Part shown: positions 1 to 6,841 of the stretch, piece after piece
Numbering within the stretch: the first letter of the stretch is position 1
How the letters are laid out: every line of letters starts with the position of its first letter
From: Planctomycetota bacterium
Lineage (GTDB): Bacteria; Planctomycetota; Phycisphaerae; WQYP01
NCBI GenBank assembly: GCA_021798635.1
Contig: JAJZGH010000254.1
Location: forward strand, 1-6,841
DNA length: 6,841 nucleotides
Direction of reading: 5' to 3'
The notes under the pieces: model-generated
Seen by the model: the letters and a program-made list of their open reading frames with translations, nothing else
Told to the model about the DNA's origin: nothing
Database searches by the model: none
Program-made: the position numbers and the translations under genes

Positions 1-215
1 TTCAGCCCCGCCGGGACCGCCACCCAAGGCAAGTAACGCCAGGGGCATGTCGCGCCGCGTATGATTAGCCCAATGCGGACGCGTTGGGCTGAAATCGGGA
101 CTGGTCTGATTGCACGATGAACTTTTTTTCGGCACGATTGACGCGGCGGGTGTGGTGTTGGAGCACGGATAATTTCCGGGGCGGCCCTGCCGCGGGATGA
201 ATTTGTCGGGAATAG
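1..215. other. Upstream stretch with no convincing gene
   Basis: No well-supported gene lies here. Two short open stretches touch the left edge. On the plus strand, codons 1-36 read FSPAGTATQGK and end at TAA (34-36), with mostly G or C third positions, so they could be the tail of an upstream gene. On the minus strand an ATG at 48 opens a frame (MPLALLALGGGPGGAE) that leaves the window, but no Shine-Dalgarno precedes it. The sequence does not decide between them. The rest holds the palindrome at 65-92 and a T7 tract near 123-129. Confidence 0.4.
65..92. repeat. ATTAGCCC palindromic hairpin, copy 1
   Basis: AGCCCAATGC (67-76), loop GGAC (77-80) and GCGTTGGGCT (81-90) form a 10-bp stem with one T-G wobble. 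T65 and T66 can extend it by pairing with A92 and G91. No T-run follows on either strand, so a simple intrinsic terminator is unlikely. The left arm and GCGGA loop recur at 2691-2712, which points to an interspersed palindromic repeat family. I associate TAGCCCGACGCG-type palindromes with planctomycete intergenic regions, from memory only. Confidence 0.6.
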
Positions 216-2555
<2,340 letters not shown>

Positions 2556-2690
2556 AGCGAAACCGGGACGCAGTTGGTTTTTTCAACGTAGGCCTCCGTG
2601 TTAAGCCTGCCTGGTGCCTCATTCCGTTTGAGATTACAGGCCAGAATCCAACTCCCTGGCTTATGCCCTGCGATTCAAAGGGATTGAATT

Positions 2691-2721
2691 ATTAGCCCGA
2701 CGCGGAAGCGTCGTGGTTGGG
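2691..2721. repeat. ATTAGCCC palindromic hairpin, copy 2
   Basis: ATTAGCCC (2691-2698) is followed by a perfect GACGC (2699-2703), GGAA loop and GCGTC (2708-2712). A TTGGG at 2717-2721 could pair loosely back to the CCC at 2696-2698. Compared with the hairpin at 65-92, the first eight bases are identical and the core GCGGA(A/C)GCGT is shared, while arm bases differ in a partly paired way (AATGC/GCGTT versus GACGC/GCGTC). That pattern fits a repeat family kept for its structure. The two copies flank katG. Confidence 0.55.
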
Positions 2722-2958
2722 TGCGGAATGTGGTCATGGCGAAAGTTTGCACCCTGGCTCGGCACGCCCTTTGCCAATCGCGACGACCCGAGCCGCGTCG
2801 TGTTATAAAATTCCGTTTCCGCCACCAACTCAACGCTGCCGCATTGAGCTAACAGAACCCCTTGGGATCCTGCGCGTTCGCGTTCGACTTTTCAAGTTCC
2901 CGATGGGCCGTACATGCACGCGTGATTGTTCCGGTAGCGCCTGCCGTAAATTGAGTTG

Positions 2959-2980
2959 GGTATTTCAGGATGCAAATACC
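2959..2980. terminator. Inverted repeat, possible terminator of the minus-strand genes
   Basis: GGTATTT (2959-2965) and AAATACC (2974-2980) are perfect 7-bp arms around an 8-base loop. It lies about 40 bases beyond the TAA of the minus-strand open frame ending at 3020, where a terminator would be expected. No uridine tract follows on the minus strand, so termination is only a guess. Confidence 0.25.
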
Positions 2981-3019
2981 GTGACACATGGTGGCGCGTT
3001 ATCTGTGTACGTTCATTCT

Positions 3020-3325
3020 TTATTTCCCCGCCGATTTAATCATTATCGACAACGCCGGGTGGCCCAAAACATAGGCCTCATACGGCGGGTATTTCGGAAG
3101 CCAGCCCGCAGGCGTACTGTCGTCTGATTGTCGTGACTGATACCATTTTTTACCCACCTTGGCCGACCGCAGTGTGATGATCTTTCCCCCGCCCACCGGC
3201 TTGAGGAGCACAAAGGGGATGTCCTTGCCAATAATGGATGGGAAAGCGCGGAATCCTTTTTTACTCGCGAAGGTTCTTCGAAGTTCCGAAGACGTATCGG
3301 AGTGCGAGGCAAGGCACCTGGCCAA
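3020..3325 (-). CDS. Hypothetical 101-aa frame in phase with the upstream glycoside hydrolase
   Basis: I do not recognise this as a named family. It is a 101-codon frame from TTG (3325) to TAA (3022-3020). It is exactly in phase with the hydrolase: the only interruption is the hydrolase TGA at 3346-3344, then six codons, then this TTG. Codon choice in the second half (ATC, CTG, GTG, AAG, GGC) looks like coding sequence. AAGGA (3340-3336) lies 10 bases before the TTG and could serve as a ribosome binding site. The middle reads GKDIPFVLLKPVGGGKIITLRS, which loosely recalls an IPF..L..P...GK..I.L pattern in beta-sandwich domains of carbohydrate-active proteins; this is a resemblance from memory. 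It could be a translationally coupled small gene, a domain cut off the hydrolase by a nonsense mutation, or a readthrough extension. It has no signal peptide or membrane segment. Confidence 0.35.
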   Translation of the reverse strand: MARCLASHSDTSSELRRTFASKKGFRAFPSIIGKDIPFVLLKPVGGGKIITLRSAKVGKKWYQSRQSDDSTPAGWLPKYPPYEAYVLGHPALSIMIKSAGK

Positions 3326-3343
3326 CTTTTTTTGGTCCTTGGC

Positions 3344-5098
3344 TCACTTGGTTACAATGATTTTCTTGATGTAGTAGCCCCCGTTATTGGGGCTGTCGGA
3401 ATTGATGTCAAAGTTATACGCCCAAAGCCCGACAAATTCTGCATTGGAAAGCCTGAATGTGTGCGTGTACCAGCGTTGATTCCCCGGGATAGTCCACCAG
3501 CCTCCGGGGCTGTTGTGCTTGAGGCCGGTGGTTGATTCGTAACCAACGACGAATCCGGCCCGCGTATTATTCTTGTTGCGGCGCGCGGTGACCGTGATAT
3601 TCACGTGGTGAGGCCGGAACGAAATAAAATTCGGATCCACTTCAAAGTTCTGTCGAACATGCCTCTTGACATTGTTGCATAGCCGCGCCGTGGTGCCGTA
3701 GATGTGAACCGCCACCGAGGTAGCATCAGGCTTAAGTTGGTGCAGCCCCCCATCCCGATTGGGACTACCCATGCGGATAGATACCCTGGCGGCGTGACTG
3801 TAATTGCCACCCCACGGAAAGGGCTGTGATTTATCATGTTGTGCTTGGGCCACCAACCTGGCCGAAACACCCACCACCACCCTGGGGGCATTGGTCAGGC
3901 GCAGCGAATGACCGGCTGCCAGGTTATCGCTCATGCCGGTGGCCGGGTTAATGATCCGCACACGATGGGAAAATCGTACCCGGTCGATTGTGCCGGGCCG
4001 GGCCCAGGTGAACAGGACGTTTCCGTGCGGGCCTTTGAAAATGAAACCGTAATCGCGGTGATTCAGAAGTACCCAGCCTTGATAGGCGGGAATTGGCCCG
4101 ATAAATTTGGTCGTGGTCTGCAAGGCGGTATAGGCTGGGCGTGGCTGCCCTTTTCGCGTTAGTAGCCCCATGCCAATACTGGCACCGTCCATCGCCTGAT
4201 ACCACTCGATGCGGGCAATGCCCTGGGCTATACCCATCACGTAACCTTTAACGATATCCCGCGTCTGCGACGTGGCCGTGGTGCCGTAATATCCAATCCG
4301 CTGACCTTCCTCGGTAATCCAGATGGGCGCGTTGACTCTCGCCGGGTCGTATACGGCCAGCATTCTGCGGATTGTGGGAACGATGCTCATATAATCACCC
4401 TCCCATCCATGCTGCACCATGCCCAGCACCTCATAGGGATGGACACAAATAAAATCGAAATGATTCGCCGCACCGGCCTGTATGGCTTCCTGCATGTACA
4501 CCACATCCACGCAGTGTACGCTTAAACCAATCTGGACGTGGGGGTTGGCTTTCCGGGCGGCGTCGTACGACACGCGCACAAGTCGGCCGTATTGGGCCGC
4601 GGTTCCACCGGCAGCAAAGGATTCCGGCTCATTCCAGACTTCGTAGTAATCCACTTTTCCCCTGGTATGTGCAACGAGCTTGGAAACATAGTTTGACCAG
4701 GCCCCGAGATGGTGCATCGGAAAGGTATGGGTCCTGGCGTTGATCCACGGTGCGTTGTAAAGGAGTAAACCGTTAAGATATATTCCATTGGCCGCGCCGC
4801 CTTGAATCATGGAATCCAATGTCTTGAAGTTCCAAACTCCCCGCTGCGGCTCGATAACGCGCCACGACACCCCCAGTCGCGCCCATTTTACGCCCGCTTT
4901 GCTCATCCAGGGCATCCACCTGGCGTAAGCGGACGAGGCTGGAGCTCCGGTGGCCACGCCAAAAGGATCCATGTTTGCCAAATCGCCACCCTTGGCCAAC
5001 GTGGCACGGCACCCCAGCACGACGGCTGCTATGGCGATCACGATCGTGCACGCTTTGCCGAGCAGGGAACAGATTTTTGTCACTTGCCGTTGAAACAT
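3344..5098 (-). CDS. Secreted clan GH-A glycoside hydrolase (GH39-like)
   Basis: The protein has 584 residues from the ATG at 5098. An N-terminal export signal is visible: basic n-region (MFQRQVTK), hydrophobic core at about 16-30 (ACTIVIAIAAVVLGC) and a possible signal peptidase site after TLA (35). The VLGC at 27-30 is a poor lipobox. Residues 45-330 form a TIM barrel of clan GH-A: WARLGVSW (72-79), then VWNEPE with acid/base E157, HPY (220-222), WITEEG with nucleophile E263, and EWYQAMD (298-304) near strand 8. The enzyme should cleave glycosidic bonds with retention of configuration, outside the cytoplasm. Within the clan the pattern best fits GH39 or related families; the substrate cannot be read from sequence. 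Residues 340-410 look like a small beta domain. Residues 430-584 look like a beta-sandwich, possibly carbohydrate-binding, but I cannot name a family. The start at 5098 is preferred over an in-frame ATG at 5293, which would overlap pstB and precede the signal peptide. Confidence 0.85.
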   Translation of the reverse strand: MFQRQVTKICSLLGKACTIVIAIAAVVLGCRATLAKGGDLANMDPFGVATGAPASSAYARWMPWMSKAGVKWARLGVSWRVIEPQRGVWNFKTLDSMIQGGAANGIYLNGLLLYNAPWINARTHTFPMHHLGAWSNYVSKLVAHTRGKVDYYEVWNEPESFAAGGTAAQYGRLVRVSYDAARKANPHVQIGLSVHCVDVVYMQEAIQAGAANHFDFICVHPYEVLGMVQHGWEGDYMSIVPTIRRMLAVYDPARVNAPIWITEEGQRIGYYGTTATSQTRDIVKGYVMGIAQGIARIEWYQAMDGASIGMGLLTRKGQPRPAYTALQTTTKFIGPIPAYQGWVLLNHRDYGFIFKGPHGNVLFTWARPGTIDRVRFSHRVRIINPATGMSDNLAAGHSLRLTNAPRVVVGVSARLVAQAQHDKSQPFPWGGNYSHAARVSIRMGSPNRDGGLHQLKPDATSVAVHIYGTTARLCNNVKRHVRQNFEVDPNFISFRPHHVNITVTARRNKNNTRAGFVVGYESTTGLKHNSPGGWWTIPGNQRWYTHTFRLSNAEFVGLWAYNFDINSDSPNNGGYYIKKIIVTK

Positions 5099-5103
5099 GA
5101 GAA

Positions 5104-5108
5104 CTCCT
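5104..5108 (-). promoter_or_regulatory. Ribosome binding site of the glycoside hydrolase
   Basis: AGGAG on the minus strand lies 5 bases before the ATG at 5098. It places the start directly before the signal peptide and excludes the 65-residue extension to 5293. Confidence 0.75.
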
Positions 5109-5159
5109 GGTAAGCACGGACGCAGGGCCGTCACTTGCGAGGGATAATCCGCGATCCGT

Positions 5160-5177
5160 GGCCTCGCGGACGAGGCC
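5160..5177 (-). terminator. Hairpin between pstB and the glycoside hydrolase gene
   Basis: GGCCTCG (5160-5166), loop CGGA and CGAGGCC (5171-5177) form a perfect 7-bp GC-rich stem 33 bases beyond the pstB stop. It could stop or attenuate pstB transcription or protect its 3' end. No T-tract follows. The GCGGACG around the loop echoes the loops of the hairpins at 65-92 and 2691-2712, though the ATTAGCCC arm is absent, so kinship is uncertain. Confidence 0.35.
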
Positions 5178-5210
5178 GACAGGCTGCAGGTGTGATTGTG
5201 TCGCTGTTGC

Positions 5211-6077
5211 TTAGCCGAACTGGCCGGTGACATACGCCAGGGTTTGCTGGTGTTCGGGGTTGTGAAAGATTTTGTCGGTGGCACCGACTTCAATCAGGTT
5301 GCCCATGTAGAAAAATGCGGTCTGATGAGCCACGCGCACCGCCTGGTGCATATTGTGGGTGACAATCACGATGGTTATGGTTTTGCTTAATTCATTAATC
5401 AGCGATTCAATGGTTTTCGTGGCAATGGGATCCAGTGCCGAACAGGGTTCGTCCATCAGCAGCACGGCGGGATCCACAGCTATGGCCCGGGCAATGCAGA
5501 GGCGCTGCTGCTGGCCACCGGAGAGGGACAACGCGGAAATATGCAGGCGGTCTTTTACCTCTTCCCAAAGTCCGGCCGAGCGCAGAGATTTCTCAACTTT
5601 ATCGGCAATAAGCGTTTTTCCGCGGATGCCATGAATCCGCAGCGGGTAGGCCACATTTTCAAAAATGCTTTTCGGAAACGGATTGGGTTTCTGAAATACC
5701 ATGCCCGTGCGTTTGCGCAATTCCATCACATCCACCCGCCGATCATAAATATCAGCACCGTGGATTTTAATGCTGCCGCTAACGTGACAATGTCGGATCA
5801 GATCATTCATGCGGTTAAAGCAGCGCAGAATCGTCGATTTGCCGCAGCCTGACGGCCCGATGAACGCCGTCACTTCGCCATGGGCGATCTGCAGATTCAC
5901 GCCGTGAACCGCCCGGCCTTTTCCATAAAATACTTCAAGATTCTTTATTTCTATCGCCTGTCGCTTCGCGTGCTTATCTGGGGCCACCGGAATCACGCGC
6001 GGCAAGTGTCCCGCATGACCGTTTAGCTGCGAAGCATCCGAGCGTGTGGCGGATTCAGTGGTAATTGGCGGTGTCAT
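5211..6077 (-). CDS. pstB: Phosphate ABC transporter ATP-binding protein PstB
   Basis: This is the ATPase subunit of the PstSCAB high-affinity phosphate importer, acting on the cytoplasmic side of the inner membrane and powering uptake through PstC and PstA. The protein has 288 residues. Walker A is GPSGCGKS (74-81), the Q-loop Q129 lies in [22 protein letters not shown], the ABC signature is LSGGQQQR (185-192), Walker B is VLLMDEP (205-211) with catalytic E210, the D-loop is SALD (213-216) and the H-switch is H241. [10 protein letters not shown] with [10 protein letters not shown] is characteristic of PstB rather than other ABC ATPases. The N-terminus carries about 40 extra residues, polar and low in pattern, before [17 protein letters not shown] (6090-6086) lies 8 bases before the ATG at 6077, so that start is preferred to a longer frame from 6131. 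No pstS, pstC, pstA or phoU is adjacent; the glycoside hydrolase follows on the same strand. Confidence 0.95.
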   Translation of the reverse strand: MTPPITTESATRSDASQLNGHAGHLPRVIPVAPDKHAKRQAIEIKNLEVFYGKGRAVHGVNLQIAHGEVTAFIGPSGCGKSTILRCFNRMNDLIRHCHVSGSIKIHGADIYDRRVDVMELRKRTGMVFQKPNPFPKSIFENVAYPLRIHGIRGKTLIADKVEKSLRSAGLWEEVKDRLHISALSLSGGQQQRLCIARAIAVDPAVLLMDEPCSALDPIATKTIESLINELSKTITIVIVTHNMHQAVRVAHQTAFFYMGNLIEVGATDKIFHNPEHQQTLAYVTGQFG

Positions 6078-6085
6078 GGTAAATA

Positions 6086-6090
6086 CCTCC
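6086..6090 (-). promoter_or_regulatory. Ribosome binding site of pstB
   Basis: GGAGG on the minus strand lies 8 bases before the ATG at 6077. It supports that start over the upstream in-frame start at 6131, which would add 18 basic residues unlike PstB. Confidence 0.8.
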
Positions 6091-6163
6091 GCGATTTTCA
6101 GTCGCCTGCTTTTTGCTTGTCTGCCCGGCATACGCCAAGGCGAAAGTTCATCAAGCCTGTGAG

Positions 6164-6178
6164 ATAACAGTATGACAG
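6164..6178 (-). promoter_or_regulatory. Candidate Pho-box-like tandem repeat upstream of pstB
   Basis: Read on the minus strand, CTGTCAT (6178-6172), one base, then CTGTTAT (6170-6164). CTGTCAT is the half-site of the enterobacterial PhoB box. There, repeats start 11 bases apart; here they are only 8 apart, so binding by a PhoB-like regulator is uncertain. It lies about 87-101 bases before the pstB ATG, a reasonable place for activation under phosphate limitation. I found no convincing -35/-10 pair beside it. Confidence 0.3.
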
Positions 6179-6299
6179 CAGCGACGCCGCGAGCAAGACT
6201 TTTGTGGTAAAAAAGCCCGAATTAGCGTAACATTATCCATTGAATGACGCAGCGCTAGCGCAATGCTAATATTTTGATAAACACGAATTTATGCGGCGG

Positions 6300-6328
6300 G
6301 GCCACAGGAGCCTGTCCGAGTAATCGCC
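6300..6328 (+). repeat. Left terminal inverted repeat
   Basis: This arm contains CCTGTCCGAGTAAT (6311-6324), matched without error by ATTACTCGGACAGG (6668-6681) on the other side. Its outer part CAGGAGCCTG (6305-6314) is itself a short palindrome, as is CAGGATCCTG (6678-6687) in the right arm. Confidence 0.75.
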
Positions 6329-6353
6329 GGGTTGCGATCCCGGCGTGCCGGGA
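6325..6353. repeat. Two overlapping alternative hairpins inside the element
   Basis: CGCCGGG (6325-6331) pairs perfectly with CCCGGCG (6339-6345). The second arm can instead pair downstream: TCCCGGC (6338-6344) with GCCGGGA (6347-6353). The two hairpins exclude each other. A TTTTT tract (6357-6361) follows after three bases, so the second hairpin has the shape of a plus-strand intrinsic terminator. Confidence 0.55.
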
Positions 6354-6361
6354 CGATTTTT

Positions 6362-6509
6362 GGCTTCTCGGGGCATCGTCGCGTCATAGAGCGCCGTGGT
6401 GATAACCCGGTGGTTGGTTGGCGGCAATGGATCAACCACCGGATTATCATCCGGTGCTCTGCAAGTAATGACGATGGCGTACCTGACAGGGATGGTACTC
6501 CGAGGAGCC
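6362..6509. repeat. Long compound hairpin within the element
   Basis: The basal stem is GGCTTCTCGGGG (6362-6373) with CTCCGAGGAGCC (6498-6509), 12 pairs including two G-T. Inside, CATCG and TCAT (6374-6378, 6384-6387) pair with ATGACGATG (6468-6476), and AGAGCGCCG (6388-6396) with CGGTGCTCT (6452-6460). The tip is a 17-bp stem with one mismatch (6400-6416 with 6433-6449). GTACC/GGTAC (6479-6483, 6494-6498) forms a side hairpin. An alternative perfect stem, CACCGGAT/ATCCGGTG at 6437-6456, competes with the tip. Confidence 0.6.
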
Positions 6510-6512
6510 GCG

Positions 6513-6550
6513 CCGCAGAGGGGCGGAACAAAAAGCACGCCGCCCTGCGG
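6513..6550. repeat. Third internal hairpin of the element
   Basis: CCGCAGAGGGGCGG (6513-6526) pairs with CCGCCCTGCGG (6540-6550) with three extra bases bulged in the left arm. The loop contains AAAAA (6530-6534 region). It starts three bases after the preceding compound hairpin ends. Confidence 0.5.
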
Positions 6551-6655
6551 GGTGGGTCTGAAATGCCCCGTCTGCTTTGTTGTCGGATATCGCAGACTCA
6601 TTATCCAGAGTCGGCTCGATCCTCCGCCGCGCATACGGAACATTTCAGACCCACC
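6551..6655. repeat. Fourth internal hairpin of the element
   Basis: GGTGGGTCTGAAATG (6551-6565) and CATTTCAGACCCACC (6641-6655) are perfect 15-bp arms. Between them GTCTGC (6570-6575) pairs with GCAGAC (6592-6597), or alternatively GACTC (6595-6599) with GAGTC (6608-6612). It begins directly where the previous hairpin ends and stops eight bases before the right terminal repeat. Confidence 0.65.
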
Positions 6656-6663
6656 GCAATCCT

Positions 6664-6692
6664 GGCCATTACTCGGACAGGATCCTGCGGCC
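6664..6692 (-). repeat. Right terminal inverted repeat
   Basis: Reverse complement of the left arm at 26 of 29 positions. It includes the perfect palindrome CAGGATCCTG (6678-6687) and ends in GGCC close to 6692, beyond which pairing with the left flank stops. Confidence 0.75.
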
Positions 6693-6738
6693 GGGGGATA
6701 TTGTCACAGCCGCAAGCCACCGCTCAATTCGATAGACT

Positions 6739-6762
6739 GCTGGTAACGTTGTTGTTACCAGC
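6739..6762. promoter_or_regulatory. Perfect palindrome upstream of the last gene
   Basis: GCTGGTAAC (6739-6747), six-base spacer GTTGTT and GTTACCAGC (6754-6762) are perfect 9-bp arms, 32 bases before the ATG at 6795. The spacing and TGGTAAC/GTTACCA symmetry suit a dimeric repressor operator. It could equally be an RNA hairpin in the leader. No T-run follows. I found no good promoter near it. Confidence 0.4.
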
Positions 6763-6794
6763 GACAAGCTTTAGTAACGAGGGGCTGACCAGGC

Positions 6795-6841
6795 ATGGAA
6801 AGAATCACAGGCACGTATCGGATCACCCGGTGGGACCACGA
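6795..6841 (+). CDS. Start of a gene cut by the window edge, possibly DUF3224 family
   Basis: The ATG at 6795 opens a frame reading MERITGTYRITRWDH and runs out of the window. GAGGGG (6779-6784) lies 10 bases upstream as ribosome binding site. The pattern M..(I/A)TGT(Y/F)....WD resembles the start of DUF3224 proteins, small beta-barrel proteins of unknown function. That assignment rests on 15 residues recalled from memory. The gene is divergent from pstB, with the structured element between them. Confidence 0.4.
   Translation, partial: MERITGTYRITRWDH

Larger units (their letters stand above)
2556..3019. other. Convergent intergenic region
   Basis: This stretch between katG and the minus-strand genes holds no gene I can support. 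A plus-strand open frame at 2717-3127 is rich in Arg and Cys, has no ribosome binding site and overlaps a better minus-strand candidate, so I leave it out. Just after katG there is a GTTG/CAAC arm pair around six Ts (2573-2587), too weak to call a terminator. The region also contains the ATTAGCCC hairpin (2691-2712), an isolated TATAAAAT (2804-2811) without a good -35, and an inverted repeat at 2959-2980. Confidence 0.5.
6078..6299. other. pstB upstream region
   Basis: No gene is visible. Besides the Pho-like repeat it holds a perfect 10-bp palindrome GCGCTAGCGC (6252-6261) nested between ATTAGC (6221-6226) and GCTAAT (6265-6270), an AT-rich stretch (6265-6292), and GATAAT on the minus strand (6237-6232), a fair -10 lacking a matching -35 at normal spacing. 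Confidence 0.4.
6300..6692. mobile_element. Unrecognised 393-base element of nested inverted repeats
   Basis: Terminal arms 6300-6328 and 6664-6692 pair over 29 positions with three mismatches (G6310/A6682, A6304/C6688, C6325/C6667). Inside, further inverted repeats lie end to end: 6325-6345, 6362-6509 (with sub-hairpins), 6513-6550 and 6551-6655. Almost every base can be paired in one multi-branched fold. Reading frames crossing it on either strand are Pro/Arg-rich, lack ribosome binding sites and mirror the repeats, so I regard it as non-coding. No transposase is present and no clear target-site duplication flanks it. It could be a MITE, a REP/RAYT-type or IS200/IS605-related non-autonomous element acting as folded single-stranded DNA, or a large structured RNA. 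Wobble positions do not settle the strand: three pairs are G-T on the plus strand and two mismatches would be G-T on the minus strand. Confidence 0.5.

Noticed and set aside
2717..3127. Plus-strand 136-codon frame
   Set aside because: It has no ribosome binding site, is rich in Arg and Cys with poor coding character, and overlaps the better minus-strand frame at 3020-3325.
3321..3346. Selenocysteine insertion at the hydrolase TGA
   Set aside because: The hairpin after the TGA has only five pairs and lacks the size and apical features of a bacterial SECIS; hydrolases of this clan do not need selenocysteine.
5099..5293. Upstream start extending the glycoside hydrolase by 65 residues
   Set aside because: It would overlap the end of pstB and bury the signal peptide; AGGAG precedes the ATG at 5098.
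6300..6692. Integron attC site, CRISPR array or retron
   Set aside because: There are no paired RYYYAAC/GTTRRRY core sites at the ends, no regularly spaced direct repeats, and no reverse transcriptase in the window.
6266..6746. Frames of 125 codons (minus, 6266-6643) and 116 codons (plus, 6396-6746) across the structured element
   Set aside because: Both follow the inverted repeats, are Pro/Arg/Gly-rich and have no ribosome binding sites; repeat structure explains them better than protein coding.

Overview
The window looks like bacterial chromosome, possibly from the Planctomycetota or a related PVC lineage. That placement is an inference with moderate to low certainty. It rests on two intergenic hairpins that begin ATTAGCCC and carry a GCGGA(A/C)GCGT core, a style I associate with planctomycete intergenic palindromes, and on a secreted glycoside hydrolase beside a PstB ATPase. 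Coding strength is moderate-GC and all three long genes have good Shine-Dalgarno sequences.

Left part (1-2555, plus strand): about 215 bases without a convincing gene but with one palindrome (65-92). A clear sigma70-type promoter (238-266) follows, then a complete katG (375-2555) encoding a bifunctional catalase-peroxidase with every diagnostic active-site residue present.

Middle (2556-3343): a convergent intergenic region with a second copy of the ATTAGCCC hairpin (2691-2712) and a further inverted repeat (2959-2980). On the minus strand there is a 101-codon open frame (3325-3020). It lies in the same reading frame as the glycoside hydrolase and is separated from it by a single TGA stop.

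Minus-strand block (6077 to 3344): pstB, the ATPase of the high-affinity phosphate transporter, is followed 112 bases later by a secreted clan GH-A glycoside hydrolase with intact acid/base and nucleophile glutamates. No pstS, pstC, pstA or phoU lies in the space around pstB, so it is an orphan within this window. A tandem CTGTCAT/CTGTTAT sequence upstream of pstB may be a phosphate-response site.

Right part (6078-6841): most of this is non-coding. Its main feature is a 393-base element (6300-6692) bounded by imperfect 29-base inverted repeats and packed with back-to-back nested inverted repeats, so that nearly its whole length can be drawn as one multi-branched structure. It is either a non-autonomous mobile element (MITE/REP-like) or a large structured RNA, and I do not recognise it as a named family. 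After it comes a perfect 9-bp hairpin (6739-6762) and then the first 15 codons of a plus-strand gene (from 6795) whose start resembles DUF3224 proteins.

Functionally the window combines peroxide defence (KatG), phosphate uptake (PstB) and extracellular polysaccharide breakdown (GH). Nothing shows they work together beyond pstB and the hydrolase sharing a strand.
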